From Alphaproteobacteria bacterium (lineage in GTDB: Bacteria > Pseudomonadota > Alphaproteobacteria > Caulobacterales > Hyphomonadaceae), in assembly GCA_018827375.1 (NCBI GenBank), contig JAHJYW010000040.1:1-60261 (forward strand): DNA of 60,261 nt, given 5' to 3'. Below, piece after piece: positions 16,407 through 24,082 of this stretch. Numbering within the stretch: position 1 is the stretch's first letter; each line of letters begins with the position of its first letter. The notes under the pieces are model-generated. The model searched no databases. It was not told the DNA's origin and saw only the letters and a program-made list of their open reading frames with translations. Both the position numbers and the translations under genes were made by a program.

Positions 16407-16430
16407 GGGTTTGTCAAATACATAATCGCC
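16407..16430. repeat. Right terminal inverted repeat of the transposon
   Basis: Reverse complement of this end starts GGCGATTATGTA and matches the left end (12868-12891) at 23 of 24 positions. It is followed directly by the second GAAAGAAG duplication. Confidence 0.85.
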
Positions 16431-16438
16431 GAAAGAAG
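16431..16438. repeat. Right 8-bp target-site duplication
   Basis: GAAAGAAG, identical to 12860-12867, abuts the right transposon end and begins the resumed receptor sequence. Confidence 0.85.
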
Positions 16439-16890
16439 ACGCCGTAGCGGTTCTGGAGCGTGTCATTGTAACCGCCCAGAGGCGCGCCGAAGATGTCCAG
16501 GAAGTGCCAATCGCCATTACGGCCATGTCGTCCCTTACGCTTGAGAAGAAGCGCGTCACCAATGTCGTGTCCCTGGACAACCTCGTTCCCGGCGTGCGCA
16601 TTGCCGCTGCTGATGCGGCCGCCAACCCCAAGATTTTCATCCGCGGATCGGGCCTGAACGATTTCAACACGACGTCTTCCAGCGGCGTGGGTCTGTATGC
16701 TGATGGGGCCTATATCGGCTCGCCGCTGGCCCAGTTTGCAACATTCTTTGATCTTGACCGCGTTGAGGTCCTGCGCGGACCGCAAGGGACCCTGTACGGG
16801 CGCAACACCACCGGCGGCGCCATCAACGTCATCAGCAAAAAGCCGACATTCTCGCCAGAAGGTTATGCGGCTCAGTTGGAGGCCGTTGAA
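16431..16890 (+). pseudogene. Plug-domain piece of the interrupted TonB receptor
   Basis: Resumes the receptor begun at 12756: 'VLERVIVTAQRRAEDVQEVP' (TonB-box region), 'IFIRGSGLNDFNTTSSSGVG', and the plug signature 'VEVLRGPQGTLYGRNTTGGA' to 'KKPTFSPEGYAAQLEA'. Homology stops near 16885-16890, about 170 residues into a protein that should exceed 700. The rest of the barrel is absent, and the flagellar motE-like gene begins on the other strand. The receptor was therefore damaged twice: by the transposon and by a deletion or rearrangement at this edge. Confidence 0.82.
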
Positions 16891-17495
16891 TTCCGGATAT
16901 CGGCGTTCAGTTCCGCGAGTTTCAGGCTTACCGCATAGGCCTTCCGCGTCTCCATGCTGGCCATAATGAGGCCCGCCTGTTCGCTGCGCATGAGGCGCAG
17001 GAAATTGCCCGCAAAATCCGGCTCCATCTGATTGAAAATCGCCGCTGCCTGATCGGGCTTCATTGAACCATACATGCGCGCCAGATGCATCAGGTCTTCG
17101 TCGGAAACGGTCTGCATTTCCTTCCAGCGCGCTTCGAGCGTTTCCTGCAAGGCGTCGAGTTCGGCCGTGCGGCTTTCGAGTTCAAGCGCGCGGGCCTTCA
17201 GCGCCAGCTTCTCTTCCTGCAACTGGTCTTCCTGCACCGCGATCAGATCCTGCTCCGCTGTGATCGCTGCGGCAGTCTCTGCGGTCAGGCAAACCTCGTT
17301 CATTGGCCGGGCTTCAGGCGCTGCGGCGGCGTGATCTGTTTCAGGAGTGCCTTCTTCGCCGGTGTGTGCGCCGGTTGCGAGCGCTTCTGCCGCTGTGGCG
17401 AGATTGCTCGGCAGAAAACGTACAGCCGCGCCGACGAAAAAGAGGAAGCCGAGCGTCAGGAGGACATACGAGCCGCGATTGTTTATTGATTTCAT
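16872..17495 (-). CDS. motE: MotE-like flagellar protein with MgtE_N/FliG-like domain
   Basis: A 207-residue protein: an N-terminal membrane segment ('YVLLTLGFLFFVGAAVRFL'), a periplasmic coiled coil rich in Gln/Glu/Leu (about 75-145), and a C-terminal 'LARMYGSMKPDQAAAIFNQM' domain as in MotE and FliG-like MgtE_N modules. MotE is known in alphaproteobacteria as a periplasmic motor chaperone. The start at 17495 follows the coupled DUF6468-type gene by four bases; the frame opens at 17564 without support. The last six or so residues (after 'ADIR') are encoded by DNA matching the truncated receptor on the other strand, so the natural C-terminus may have been replaced. Confidence 0.7.
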   Translation of the reverse strand: MKSINNRGSYVLLTLGFLFFVGAAVRFLPSNLATAAEALATGAHTGEEGTPETDHAAAAPEARPMNEVCLTAETAAAITAEQDLIAVQEDQLQEEKLALKARALELESRTAELDALQETLEARWKEMQTVSDEDLMHLARMYGSMKPDQAAAIFNQMEPDFAGNFLRLMRSEQAGLIMASMETRKAYAVSLKLAELNADIRNSTASN

Positions 17496-17499
17496 GGCG

Positions 17500-17985
17500 C
17501 TAGTCCGCCGGATGCGGAATGGCAGACCTGCGTGCAGGTGCCGACACGTTGCCCCGTGATGCATTGTCTTCGGTCAGGTCCCGGAATTCCTGCATCATGT
17601 TGGTCATTTCAACGATCCGGCTCTTTGACTGGTCAAGGATGATCCGCATCATGATACCGAGTTCCGTCTGGGTATTTGTGACCTGGTCGACAGCGCTCTG
17701 CTGCGTGTTTTCCAGCGAGGACTGAACCGTTTCCAGGCGTGCGCAGGTGGCATTGGCCTCTTCGAGCAGGCCAGCGAGACGGCCGGCCATTTCGCCAACA
17801 TGGGAACGGGTTTCCTGAGTTGAGTTCGACATGGCCGATATCGACTTGGACATGGCGAGGATGGTGGCCCCAAGGCCGTCCTTCGTGTTCTGCAACGCCT
17901 TCAGGCGCCGGCTGAGCACAAAGCAGTACACGCAGGCCGCACTCGACACCAGGATGATCGCAATGTCTGTGGGTTCGAAACTCAT
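17500..17985 (-). CDS. DUF6468-type flagellar-cluster membrane protein
   Basis: A 161-residue protein with one N-terminal membrane helix ('DIAIILVSSAACVYCFVLSR') followed by a long coiled coil with many Ser/Thr/Asn residues. Proteins of this form sit between fliL and motE in alphaproteobacterial flagellar clusters and are annotated as DUF6468. Here it lies four bases from fliL and four from the motE-like gene, which argues for one transcript. Its job is not established; the shape suggests a motor-associated scaffold. Confidence 0.6.
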   Translation of the reverse strand: MSFEPTDIAIILVSSAACVYCFVLSRRLKALQNTKDGLGATILAMSKSISAMSNSTQETRSHVGEMAGRLAGLLEEANATCARLETVQSSLENTQQSAVDQVTNTQTELGIMMRIILDQSKSRIVEMTNMMQEFRDLTEDNASRGNVSAPARRSAIPHPAD

Positions 17986-17989
17986 CGCG

Positions 17990-18514
17990 CTACCTCAGCA
18001 GGAATTCTGTAATCAACACGCCATCTGACACGCCGCCGCCAAGTACCAGTTGCGAGCGACGCCCCAGCTGGTCCCTCATGTGCGAATAGAAACCCGGATT
18101 CTCGAAATCGGTCAGCTCCACCGACCGCAGATAATTCGTGAAGGCGTCGATCAGCACGGGCTCAGCATCCGTCACCGCTGAAGTGCTCCCGGAATCGCAA
18201 ATGATCGCAATCTTCAGCTTGATGTACCGTGTTGCTGGTTCGCTCCCGATCGTCACGAGAATATCCCGAAGTTCGACATAGGATTGATTAGGCTTGATAG
18301 ATGATTCGGCCACTGCAGGCGATTCTCCGGGCGCACACTCGGGTGTCACGGCCGAAGGCTCAGGAGGTGTTAGAAAAAAGACGGTGGCAAACGAAGTCGC
18401 CAGCGCGCCAACGGCGAGCAGCGCCAAGCCGACCACACCGCCGGATTTCGCTCCAGCCGGTGCGGCGCCTGGTTCATCCGTGCTTGTGGCTTTAGCAGCC
18501 TTCTTCCCCGCCAT
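17990..18514 (-). CDS. fliL: Flagellar basal body protein FliL
   Basis: A 174-residue protein with a Lys/Ala-rich cytoplasmic tail, a membrane helix ('VVGLALLAVGALATSFATVF') and a periplasmic FliL domain: 'YVELRDILVTIGSEPATRYI', 'KLKIAI', 'VLIDAFTNYLRSVE', ending 'VSDGVLITEFLLR'. FliL surrounds the stator units at the motor. It heads the minus-strand operon with the DUF6468-type and MotE-like genes and is divergent from fliF. A second FliL-like gene occurs at 35105. Confidence 0.85.
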   Translation of the reverse strand: MAGKKAAKATSTDEPGAAPAGAKSGGVVGLALLAVGALATSFATVFFLTPPEPSAVTPECAPGESPAVAESSIKPNQSYVELRDILVTIGSEPATRYIKLKIAIICDSGSTSAVTDAEPVLIDAFTNYLRSVELTDFENPGFYSHMRDQLGRRSQLVLGGGVSDGVLITEFLLR

Positions 18515-18642
18515 AGGCAGTCACCTAACTTACCATCCGTGAAGTCTGTTAAACAAATGTTGGGGTAAAGGAACCGTTAACAATTACCCGTAATAAATTA
18601 ACCAATACCGGGAATTAGGGTTCAGGCGGGAGTTGGTGGGTT
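18515..18642. promoter_or_regulatory. Divergent fliL/fliF promoter region with TTAAC motifs
   Basis: The 128-base gap contains several TTAA-type elements (GTTAAC near 18577, AAATTAACCAAT near 18596-18607). These resemble CtrA half sites (TTAACCAT), though the full TTAA-N7-TTAA spacing is not seen. In Caulobacter-type bacteria CtrA activates early flagellar operons. A CtrA role here is inferred. Confidence 0.35.
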
Positions 18643-20160
18643 ATGAGTTTTATCTCAACCTTGAGAGGATTGCCGTTGTCGCGGCAAATCATGCTTGGGG
18701 TGGCTGTCCTTGGCGTTGCACTGGCTATGGCCTTTCTCGTGCGCGGCGCAACGCAACAGCCGATGTCTCTGCTGTATTCCGGTCTTGAGCCGGCGCCGAC
18801 AGGTGAGATCATTGAGGAACTCGAAAAGCGCGGTACACCATATGAAATCCGCGGAGACGCGATCTTCGTGGGCGCTAGGGACCGCGACGCTGTTCGCTTT
18901 TCACTCGCGAAAGCGGGCCTGCCGCAACAATCCGTGCAAGGCTATGAATTGCTCGACAATGTGAACGGTTTTTCCGTCACCTCGGAAATGTACAACGCGG
19001 CCTATTGGCGCGCCAAGGAAGGCGAACTGACCCGTACCATCCTGGCGATTCCGGGGATCGAGTCGGCCAGGGTGCACATCGGCGCCAGTCTCAGAAGCGG
19101 CTTTTCGCGCAGCGCCCCTAAGGAAACCGCCTCGGTCACGCTCTCGACCAAGTATGACCTCTCCGGCGGGCAGGCTCAGGCGATCCAGTACCTGGTCGCG
19201 CTGGCGATATCCGGCATGAGCCCGGACGAAGTCGCGGTCATCGATTCAAAAAAAGGCATCCTCGCCGGTCCAGGCAATGACACGGCCGATCAACCCGGCA
19301 TCCAGGCGGAAACGCAGGAAGGCATGCTGGAGCAGAAGGTCATGCGCCTGTTGGAGGCCCGCGTCGGTCCAAACAATGCCCGCGTGTCGGTCTCTGTGGA
19401 CGTCAGCCATGAGCGCCTTCGCACATCGGCCGTGACCTATGATCCGGACTCGCGCGTCGTCCGCAACCGGTCGACGGGTGATGTCAGCGAATCGAGTGGC
19501 GGAACATCTGGCGCTATCACGGCGGCGAGTAATCTGCCTCAGGCAAATGATGCTCCGGGCGGTTCTTCCAACAGCACGGCACGCAATTCCAATGAAACCG
19601 TCTCCTACGAAATCAACGAAACGCGTACGGAATCCGAACGCATGCCGGGCGCCATTGAGCGCATATCGATTGCTGTCCTTCTCAACGAACAGGTTCTCGG
19701 CATTGATCCTGCGGCGGCCGATGCCGCGACCCTGACCGAACAGATGGCTGCCGACTTCAAGCAATTGATCATTTCAGGCGCTGGGTTGGATACAAGCCGC
19801 GGTGACGACCTGACGGTCGAATTCATGCCCTTCCAGGCCCTTGCCGAGCCGGAAATGGTCGAAGCGCCAAGTTTCGTGCAGCAGCTTCTGGAGCGCTACA
19901 TGTGGTCAGGCATCAAGATCTTCGTTTTGGGCGTTGTCGTCATCGTGCTGGCCTTTGGTGTGATCCGGCCTCTGCTTAGCCAGAAGCCTGCAATGGAAGG
20001 CGGCGTTGGCGGCGCAGGCGACCCCTTTGCGCTTGGCGCTGATGGCACGGCGGATCCGTTCCTGTCTTTGAAAGACTATACGTCAACCCGCCAGGATGAT
20101 GCGGCTGCCATCCTGCAGGAATGGCTGAGCGAAGACCGCAAGGCGGCAGTCAATGAGTGA
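18643..20160 (+). CDS. fliF: Flagellar MS-ring protein FliF
   Basis: A 505-residue MS-ring protein. It has an N-terminal membrane helix ('MLGVAVLGVALAMAFLV'), the secretin-like ring-building motifs 'SLLYSGLEPAPTGEIIEELE' and 'VRFSLAKAGLPQQSVQGYEL', and 'TLAIPGIESARVHI'-type features in RBM2. A second helix lies near residues 420-445 ('IKIFVLGVVVIVLAFGVI'). The C-terminal tail 'DDAAAILQEWLSEDRKA' is the FliG-binding segment. It starts the plus-strand switch operon, and its stop overlaps the next start by eight bases. Confidence 0.93.
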   Translation: MSFISTLRGLPLSRQIMLGVAVLGVALAMAFLVRGATQQPMSLLYSGLEPAPTGEIIEELEKRGTPYEIRGDAIFVGARDRDAVRFSLAKAGLPQQSVQGYELLDNVNGFSVTSEMYNAAYWRAKEGELTRTILAIPGIESARVHIGASLRSGFSRSAPKETASVTLSTKYDLSGGQAQAIQYLVALAISGMSPDEVAVIDSKKGILAGPGNDTADQPGIQAETQEGMLEQKVMRLLEARVGPNNARVSVSVDVSHERLRTSAVTYDPDSRVVRNRSTGDVSESSGGTSGAITAASNLPQANDAPGGSSNSTARNSNETVSYEINETRTESERMPGAIERISIAVLLNEQVLGIDPAAADAATLTEQMAADFKQLIISGAGLDTSRGDDLTVEFMPFQALAEPEMVEAPSFVQQLLERYMWSGIKIFVLGVVVIVLAFGVIRPLLSQKPAMEGGVGGAGDPFALGADGTADPFLSLKDYTSTRQDDAAAILQEWLSEDRKAAVNE

Positions 20161-20752
20161 AGCCTTCCTCGCCACGCTGCCACGGTTTGATACAGACGCT
20201 CCCGCGCCTTCGTCCAATGCGCGGCGCATACTGCTGAGGCAGGAATCTGCTACAGAACCAGAGCCTGAAAAGCCGGAAATCGTGCTGACGCCCGAGACAG
20301 AACCAGAGCCCGAAGTGCAGCCGTTGGTTCACCCAGATTTCGCTGATGTCGAGATCGTCATGGCGGCGCTTTCCGATACAATCGAACGGCTTGAAATAGA
20401 ATCGCGTCAGCAAACCATAAAGATGACGCAAGCCATCGCTGCACGCCTCTTCCCGGAACTGTCGCGGTCATTTCTGGCGCACGAGATTGGCCGGCATCTG
20501 GGGGCGATGGTGCCATCTAATGCACCCGCCGTTGAGATCAGGGCGCAATCACTTCTGGCAGACAAGCTGAGTGAGCTGGTTGCGGCATCGCCATCACTGA
20601 GTGAGCGTTGCGCGGTTCTCACGGCAAGCCCAGAAGAAAGCTCCCGCGTGGAAGTTTCCTGGGAAACAGGCGGCGTCACGTTCGATTTCGATGGGCTACT
20701 GACTGCCTGCCTCGCCCAGCTGGATTTCCCTCAATCCCCGATCAAAGAGTAA
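20153..20752 (+). CDS. FliH-like flagellar assembly protein
   Basis: A 199-residue protein overlapping fliF by eight bases and followed by fliN. It has a Pro/Glu-rich N-terminus, a helical middle ('IVMAALSDTIERLEIESRQQ', 'ARLFPELSRSFLAHEIGRHL') and a mixed C-terminal domain with 'RVEVSWETGGVTFDFDGLL'. The shape and position match the poorly conserved FliH/FlbE proteins that bind the ATPase FliI and link it to FliN. Recognition rests mostly on context. Confidence 0.6.
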   Translation: MSEAFLATLPRFDTDAPAPSSNARRILLRQESATEPEPEKPEIVLTPETEPEPEVQPLVHPDFADVEIVMAALSDTIERLEIESRQQTIKMTQAIAARLFPELSRSFLAHEIGRHLGAMVPSNAPAVEIRAQSLLADKLSELVAASPSLSERCAVLTASPEESSRVEVSWETGGVTFDFDGLLTACLAQLDFPQSPIKE

Positions 20753-20756
20753 AAGC

Positions 20757-21074
20757 ATGGCAAACCCGGAAGAAATTCATCAACCCGAGACTGACCGGCG
20801 CGAAACATCAAACGCGAACAAGTATCGGCGCTCGATCTTCAATGTGCCGGTCACGGTCACGGTCTCGATCGGTCAGGCCCGGCTGAGCGTTTCGGAAATT
20901 CTGGAATTGCGACCGGAATCGGTTGTGCCGTTGACGTCGCGAATTGACGATCCGGTTGATATATCCATCGAGAACAAACTGATCGCACGAGGCGAACTGG
21001 TCGAAACCGAAGACGGCTCACTGGGCGTCAAGATCACGGAAATATCAGAGCAGGCAGGCGATGCCATCGCTTAG
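20757..21074 (+). CDS. fliN: Flagellar switch protein FliN
   Basis: A 105-residue protein with a single C-terminal SpoA domain: 'FNVPVTVTVSIGQARLSVSE', 'ILELRPESVVPLTSRIDDPV', 'IENKLIARGELVETEDGSLG', 'VKITEI'. FliN forms the lower C-ring with FliM and binds FliH. The gene overlaps fliP by 14 bases. Confidence 0.9.
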   Translation: MANPEEIHQPETDRRETSNANKYRRSIFNVPVTVTVSIGQARLSVSEILELRPESVVPLTSRIDDPVDISIENKLIARGELVETEDGSLGVKITEISEQAGDAIA

Positions 21075-21837
21075 GAGCGTCGGCGTCTATCGCTTTCTGG
21101 CAATCCTGATTGCGGCATTTGCCTGTGCGGCAACGGCCGCGTATGCGCAAGGCGCGCCGACGGCTCCGATAACAGGGCTTGATGACGTCCTGAATGGTGC
21201 GGGAGGGGGCTTAAGCCGCTCCACAATCCAGCTCTTCCTGCTGATCTCTGTGCTGAGCCTCGTGCCTGCCATCGCCATGATGGTTACGTGCCTGCCCTTC
21301 ATGGTGATCGTCTTTTCGTTCATGCGTCAGGCCATCGGTGTCCCCCAGGCCCCCCCCAACATGATGATCATGGCGCTGGCCATGTTCCTGACCTTTTTTG
21401 TCATGGAGCCGGTCTTCAAGGATGCGTGGGAGACGGGAATCTCACCCTATATGGATGGTGTCTCGACCGAGGAGCAGGCCTGGGTGGACACGACAGGGCC
21501 CTTTCGCGAATTCATGTCGCGCCGCATCGAGCCGGAGACAATCGCCGTGCTCGGTGATGCGGTGAACCGGCCTGTCGTCGAAGGCGAAGCGCCCTCATTT
21601 TCACTATTGGCGACAGCCTTTATGCTGTCGGAAATCAAGCATGCGTTCCAGATCGGCTTTGTTATCTTCCTGCCCTTCATGGTGATCGACCTTGTTGTCG
21701 CGTCGGTCCTCATGGCGGTGGGCATGATGATGGTTCCGCCGACAGTTGTTTCTCTTCCGTTTAAGCTTGGATTCTTCATTTTGGCTGATGGTTGGCTTAA
21801 GATCACCGAAGCGGTGTTGAGAGGATATACCGGATGA
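21061..21837 (+). CDS. fliP: Flagellar export gate protein FliP
   Basis: A 258-residue inner-membrane protein with a cleavable signal peptide ('FLAILIAAFACAATAAYAQG') and four membrane helices. The FliP signatures 'MMVTCLPFMVIVFSFMRQAI' with 'PQAPPNMM', 'FMLSEIKHAFQIGFVIFLPF' and 'DLVVASVLMAVGMMMVPP' are all present. FliP builds the export gate with FliQ and FliR. Its stop overlaps the fliG ATG. Confidence 0.95.
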   Translation: MPSLRSVGVYRFLAILIAAFACAATAAYAQGAPTAPITGLDDVLNGAGGGLSRSTIQLFLLISVLSLVPAIAMMVTCLPFMVIVFSFMRQAIGVPQAPPNMMIMALAMFLTFFVMEPVFKDAWETGISPYMDGVSTEEQAWVDTTGPFREFMSRRIEPETIAVLGDAVNRPVVEGEAPSFSLLATAFMLSEIKHAFQIGFVIFLPFMVIDLVVASVLMAVGMMMVPPTVVSLPFKLGFFILADGWLKITEAVLRGYTG

Positions 21838-22952
21838 GCACGCAGCCCCGCACGGAACTGGCGACGCGACTGTCGACGACACCCGAACCGGTCATGCCCC
21901 GGCTTGTCCCGGTATCGACCATTACGCCCTCGCAACGCGCAGCGGTGATCATCACCATGCTCGGTGAGGCTGCGGCAAAGCCGATTGTCGAAAAACTGGA
22001 TGACGCAGCGCTGGCCAAGGTGGCGGTCGCCTTGCAAAATATCTCATTCGTTGCGCGAGACGAGATTGTCGCCATCGTGATCGACTTCCTGACCCATTTG
22101 CGCGGCTCGGATGGCGCGCTGCGCGGCGGGCGCGACAAGGCGCGTGAAGTATTGGCCGGTGTCCTCGATTCAGAGCGGCTTGCAATGATCATGGGTGACG
22201 AGAAAGCCAGCAAGGCTATCTCCGGGACGCCTGAAGTGTCCGCCGATCCCTGGGTGCGTTTCGCGCGGCGCGAGCCACGTCAGATCGCTGCGTATCTTGG
22301 ACGGCTATCTCCCAACATTATCGCGCTTATCTTGCGCAAAATGGAGCTCGGCATCGCATCTGAAGTCCTCGGGCTTATGGATGATGCCAAACTGGCACCA
22401 GCCATGGGATTCATGGTGCAGGCCCAGAAGACGGATCCGGGCATTGACCAGGTTCTCGCGCGCATGATCGAGATGGAATTCCTCAACAATGAAACCGAGG
22501 GATCTGAGGAAAATGAGGATCACTTGTCGGCAATTGGTGAACTGCTGAGCCTACTGCCGACTGAAAAGCGCGACACACTGGTCAAGTTCCTCGAGACGTC
22601 ACATGAGGATAAACTGCAGGGTATCCAGAAGTCACTCTTCACGATTGAAGGCTTGCCGGACATGCTGCCCAAGAATGGCGTGCCTGTTGTTTTCCGCGAG
22701 CTGGACGAACCAACCTCGATCAAGCTCTTGAGCAGTCTCCAAGGCACATTTCCCGAGGTTGCGGAATTCCTGTTGGGAAACATATCCTCCCGACTGGCCG
22801 ACAAGCTGCGTGAGGAGCTCGCCGAGGCCAAGGCCGTGCCACCAGACCAGGGCGAACTGGTGCAGCGTGAATTCCTGAGCATGCTCATGACAATGAAGCG
22901 TAGTGGCAAGATTACGCTTGAGACGCCTGCCTCCGCTGCTGCCGAAGATTGA
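21834..22952 (+). CDS. fliG: Flagellar switch protein FliG
   Basis: A 372-residue C-ring protein coupled to fliP by ATGA overlap. The N-terminal part ('SQRAAVIITMLGEAAAKPIV') binds FliF. The middle domain contains 'REPRQIAAYLGRLSPNIIAL', the EHPQ-like region. The C-terminal domain ('FRELDEPTSIKLLSSLQGTF', 'SRLADKLREELAE') corresponds to the torque helix. FliG transmits force from MotA to the rotor. The EHPQ motif is degenerate here ('REPRQ'), as in other alphaproteobacteria. Confidence 0.9.
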   Translation: MSTQPRTELATRLSTTPEPVMPRLVPVSTITPSQRAAVIITMLGEAAAKPIVEKLDDAALAKVAVALQNISFVARDEIVAIVIDFLTHLRGSDGALRGGRDKAREVLAGVLDSERLAMIMGDEKASKAISGTPEVSADPWVRFARREPRQIAAYLGRLSPNIIALILRKMELGIASEVLGLMDDAKLAPAMGFMVQAQKTDPGIDQVLARMIEMEFLNNETEGSEENEDHLSAIGELLSLLPTEKRDTLVKFLETSHEDKLQGIQKSLFTIEGLPDMLPKNGVPVVFRELDEPTSIKLLSSLQGTFPEVAEFLLGNISSRLADKLREELAEAKAVPPDQGELVQREFLSMLMTMKRSGKITLETPASAAAED

Positions 22953-22968
22953 GGCTTTCCAACAGCCC

Positions 22969-24078
22969 TTAGCGAACGATCAGATCGGCATGGATTGCGC
23001 CGGCTGCCTTCATTGCCCGGATAATATCTGCCATCTCCTGCGGTGACACGCCCAGTGCATTCAGGCCGCTGATAAGCTGGGACAGGGAGACATTCTGATC
23101 GAGCATCGCGATGTTGCCATTCCCCGTATTTCCGATTGTGATCTGCGAGCGCGGCACGGCAACGGTCTCGCCCTGCGAGAACGGATTGGGCTGGGAAACG
23201 ATTGGCGACTCGACGATTTTGATCGAGATATTGCCTTGGGCGATTGCAACTTTCGATATGGTCACATGTTCACCCAGAACGATCGTGCCCGATTTCTCAT
23301 CGATAACGATCCGCGCAGGTGTTGAAACGGCGACGGCCAGGTTCTCGATACTGGCGAGTACACGAGAAGGGGAGTCTGTCACTTGCAGAAGGTCCAGGTC
23401 GACCGTGCCGGAATCGCGCATAGAGGCCATCTGGAAGCCCATGGATTTGTTGATCGTGTCTTCAATCCTTGCGGCCGTGGTAAAGTCGGGATTGCGCAAA
23501 GCGAGTGTAACGATATTGCGGTCGTTGAAGTCGTAGTTGATTTCACGCTCCACGCGGGCACCATTTGGTACCCCGCCCGTGGTCGGCGAGCCGCGCGATT
23601 CGCTGGCACCGGCTGCCTGAACGTTGATACCGCTGACGATGATGCTGCCCTGGGCGACGGCGTAGACTTCATTGTCGGCGCCTTTAAGCGGCGTCAGGAT
23701 AAGCGTACCGCCTTCAAGACTTTTGGCATCGCCGATTGAGGCCACGGTCACGTCAATGGTCGAACCATTGCGGGCAAAAGAGGGGAAAGTCGCGGTAACA
23801 AGGACGGCCGCGACGTTCTTCGGCTTGATGTCCTCTCCCTGCACGTTCACGCCAAGGCGCTCGAGCATATAGGAGAGCGAATCTTCGGTGAACGGCGAGT
23901 TTTTCACCGAGTCGCCGGTTCCGTTGAGGCCAACAACAATACCATATCCGACGAGATCGTTTTCACGGACGCCCTCGACATCCACGATGTCGCGGATGCG
24001 GGGTTCTGCTGCCGCCGACATGGGCAGGGCAAAAAGGACAGCCGCAAGAAGGGCCTTCAGTCGTGGAGAACGCTTCAT
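22969..24078 (-). CDS. flgI: Flagellar P-ring protein FlgI
   Basis: A 369-residue periplasmic protein with signal peptide ('ALLAAVLFALPMSAAA'). Hallmarks are 'RIRDIVDVEGVRENDLVGYG', 'VVGLNGTGDS', 'NVAAVLVTATFPSFARNGST', 'DVTVASIGDAKSLEGGTL', and the C-terminal 'LGVSPQEMADIIRAMKAAGA'. It forms the P-ring around the rod. It is convergent with fliG and downstream of flgK-flgL. Confidence 0.96.
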   Translation of the reverse strand: MKRSPRLKALLAAVLFALPMSAAAEPRIRDIVDVEGVRENDLVGYGIVVGLNGTGDSVKNSPFTEDSLSYMLERLGVNVQGEDIKPKNVAAVLVTATFPSFARNGSTIDVTVASIGDAKSLEGGTLILTPLKGADNEVYAVAQGSIIVSGINVQAAGASESRGSPTTGGVPNGARVEREINYDFNDRNIVTLALRNPDFTTAARIEDTINKSMGFQMASMRDSGTVDLDLLQVTDSPSRVLASIENLAVAVSTPARIVIDEKSGTIVLGEHVTISKVAIAQGNISIKIVESPIVSQPNPFSQGETVAVPRSQITIGNTGNGNIAMLDQNVSLSQLISGLNALGVSPQEMADIIRAMKAAGAIHADLIVR

Positions 24079-24082
24079 GGCA

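Larger units (their letters stand above)
12868..16430. mobile_element. Complete IS1595-family transposon with passenger genes
   Basis: A 3,563-bp element. Its ends are 24-bp inverted repeats (12868-12891 and 16407-16430) starting GGCGATTATG and differing at one position (G or A at base 12). It is flanked by 8-bp duplications GAAAGAAG. It carries an intact IS1595-type DDE transposase at the right end (minus strand) and four apparent passenger genes: a small Cas2/VapD-like protein, a WYL-like protein, a Cys-rich small protein and a DUF3800 protein. The intact duplication and near-perfect ends suggest recent insertion. Passenger-bearing members of this family are known, but this gene set is not one I recognise. 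Confidence 0.88.

Noticed and set aside
16504..16938. Stand-alone small gene for a TonB receptor plug
   Set aside because: The upstream part is found across the transposon at 12756, and the downstream barrel is missing, so it is part of a broken receptor.
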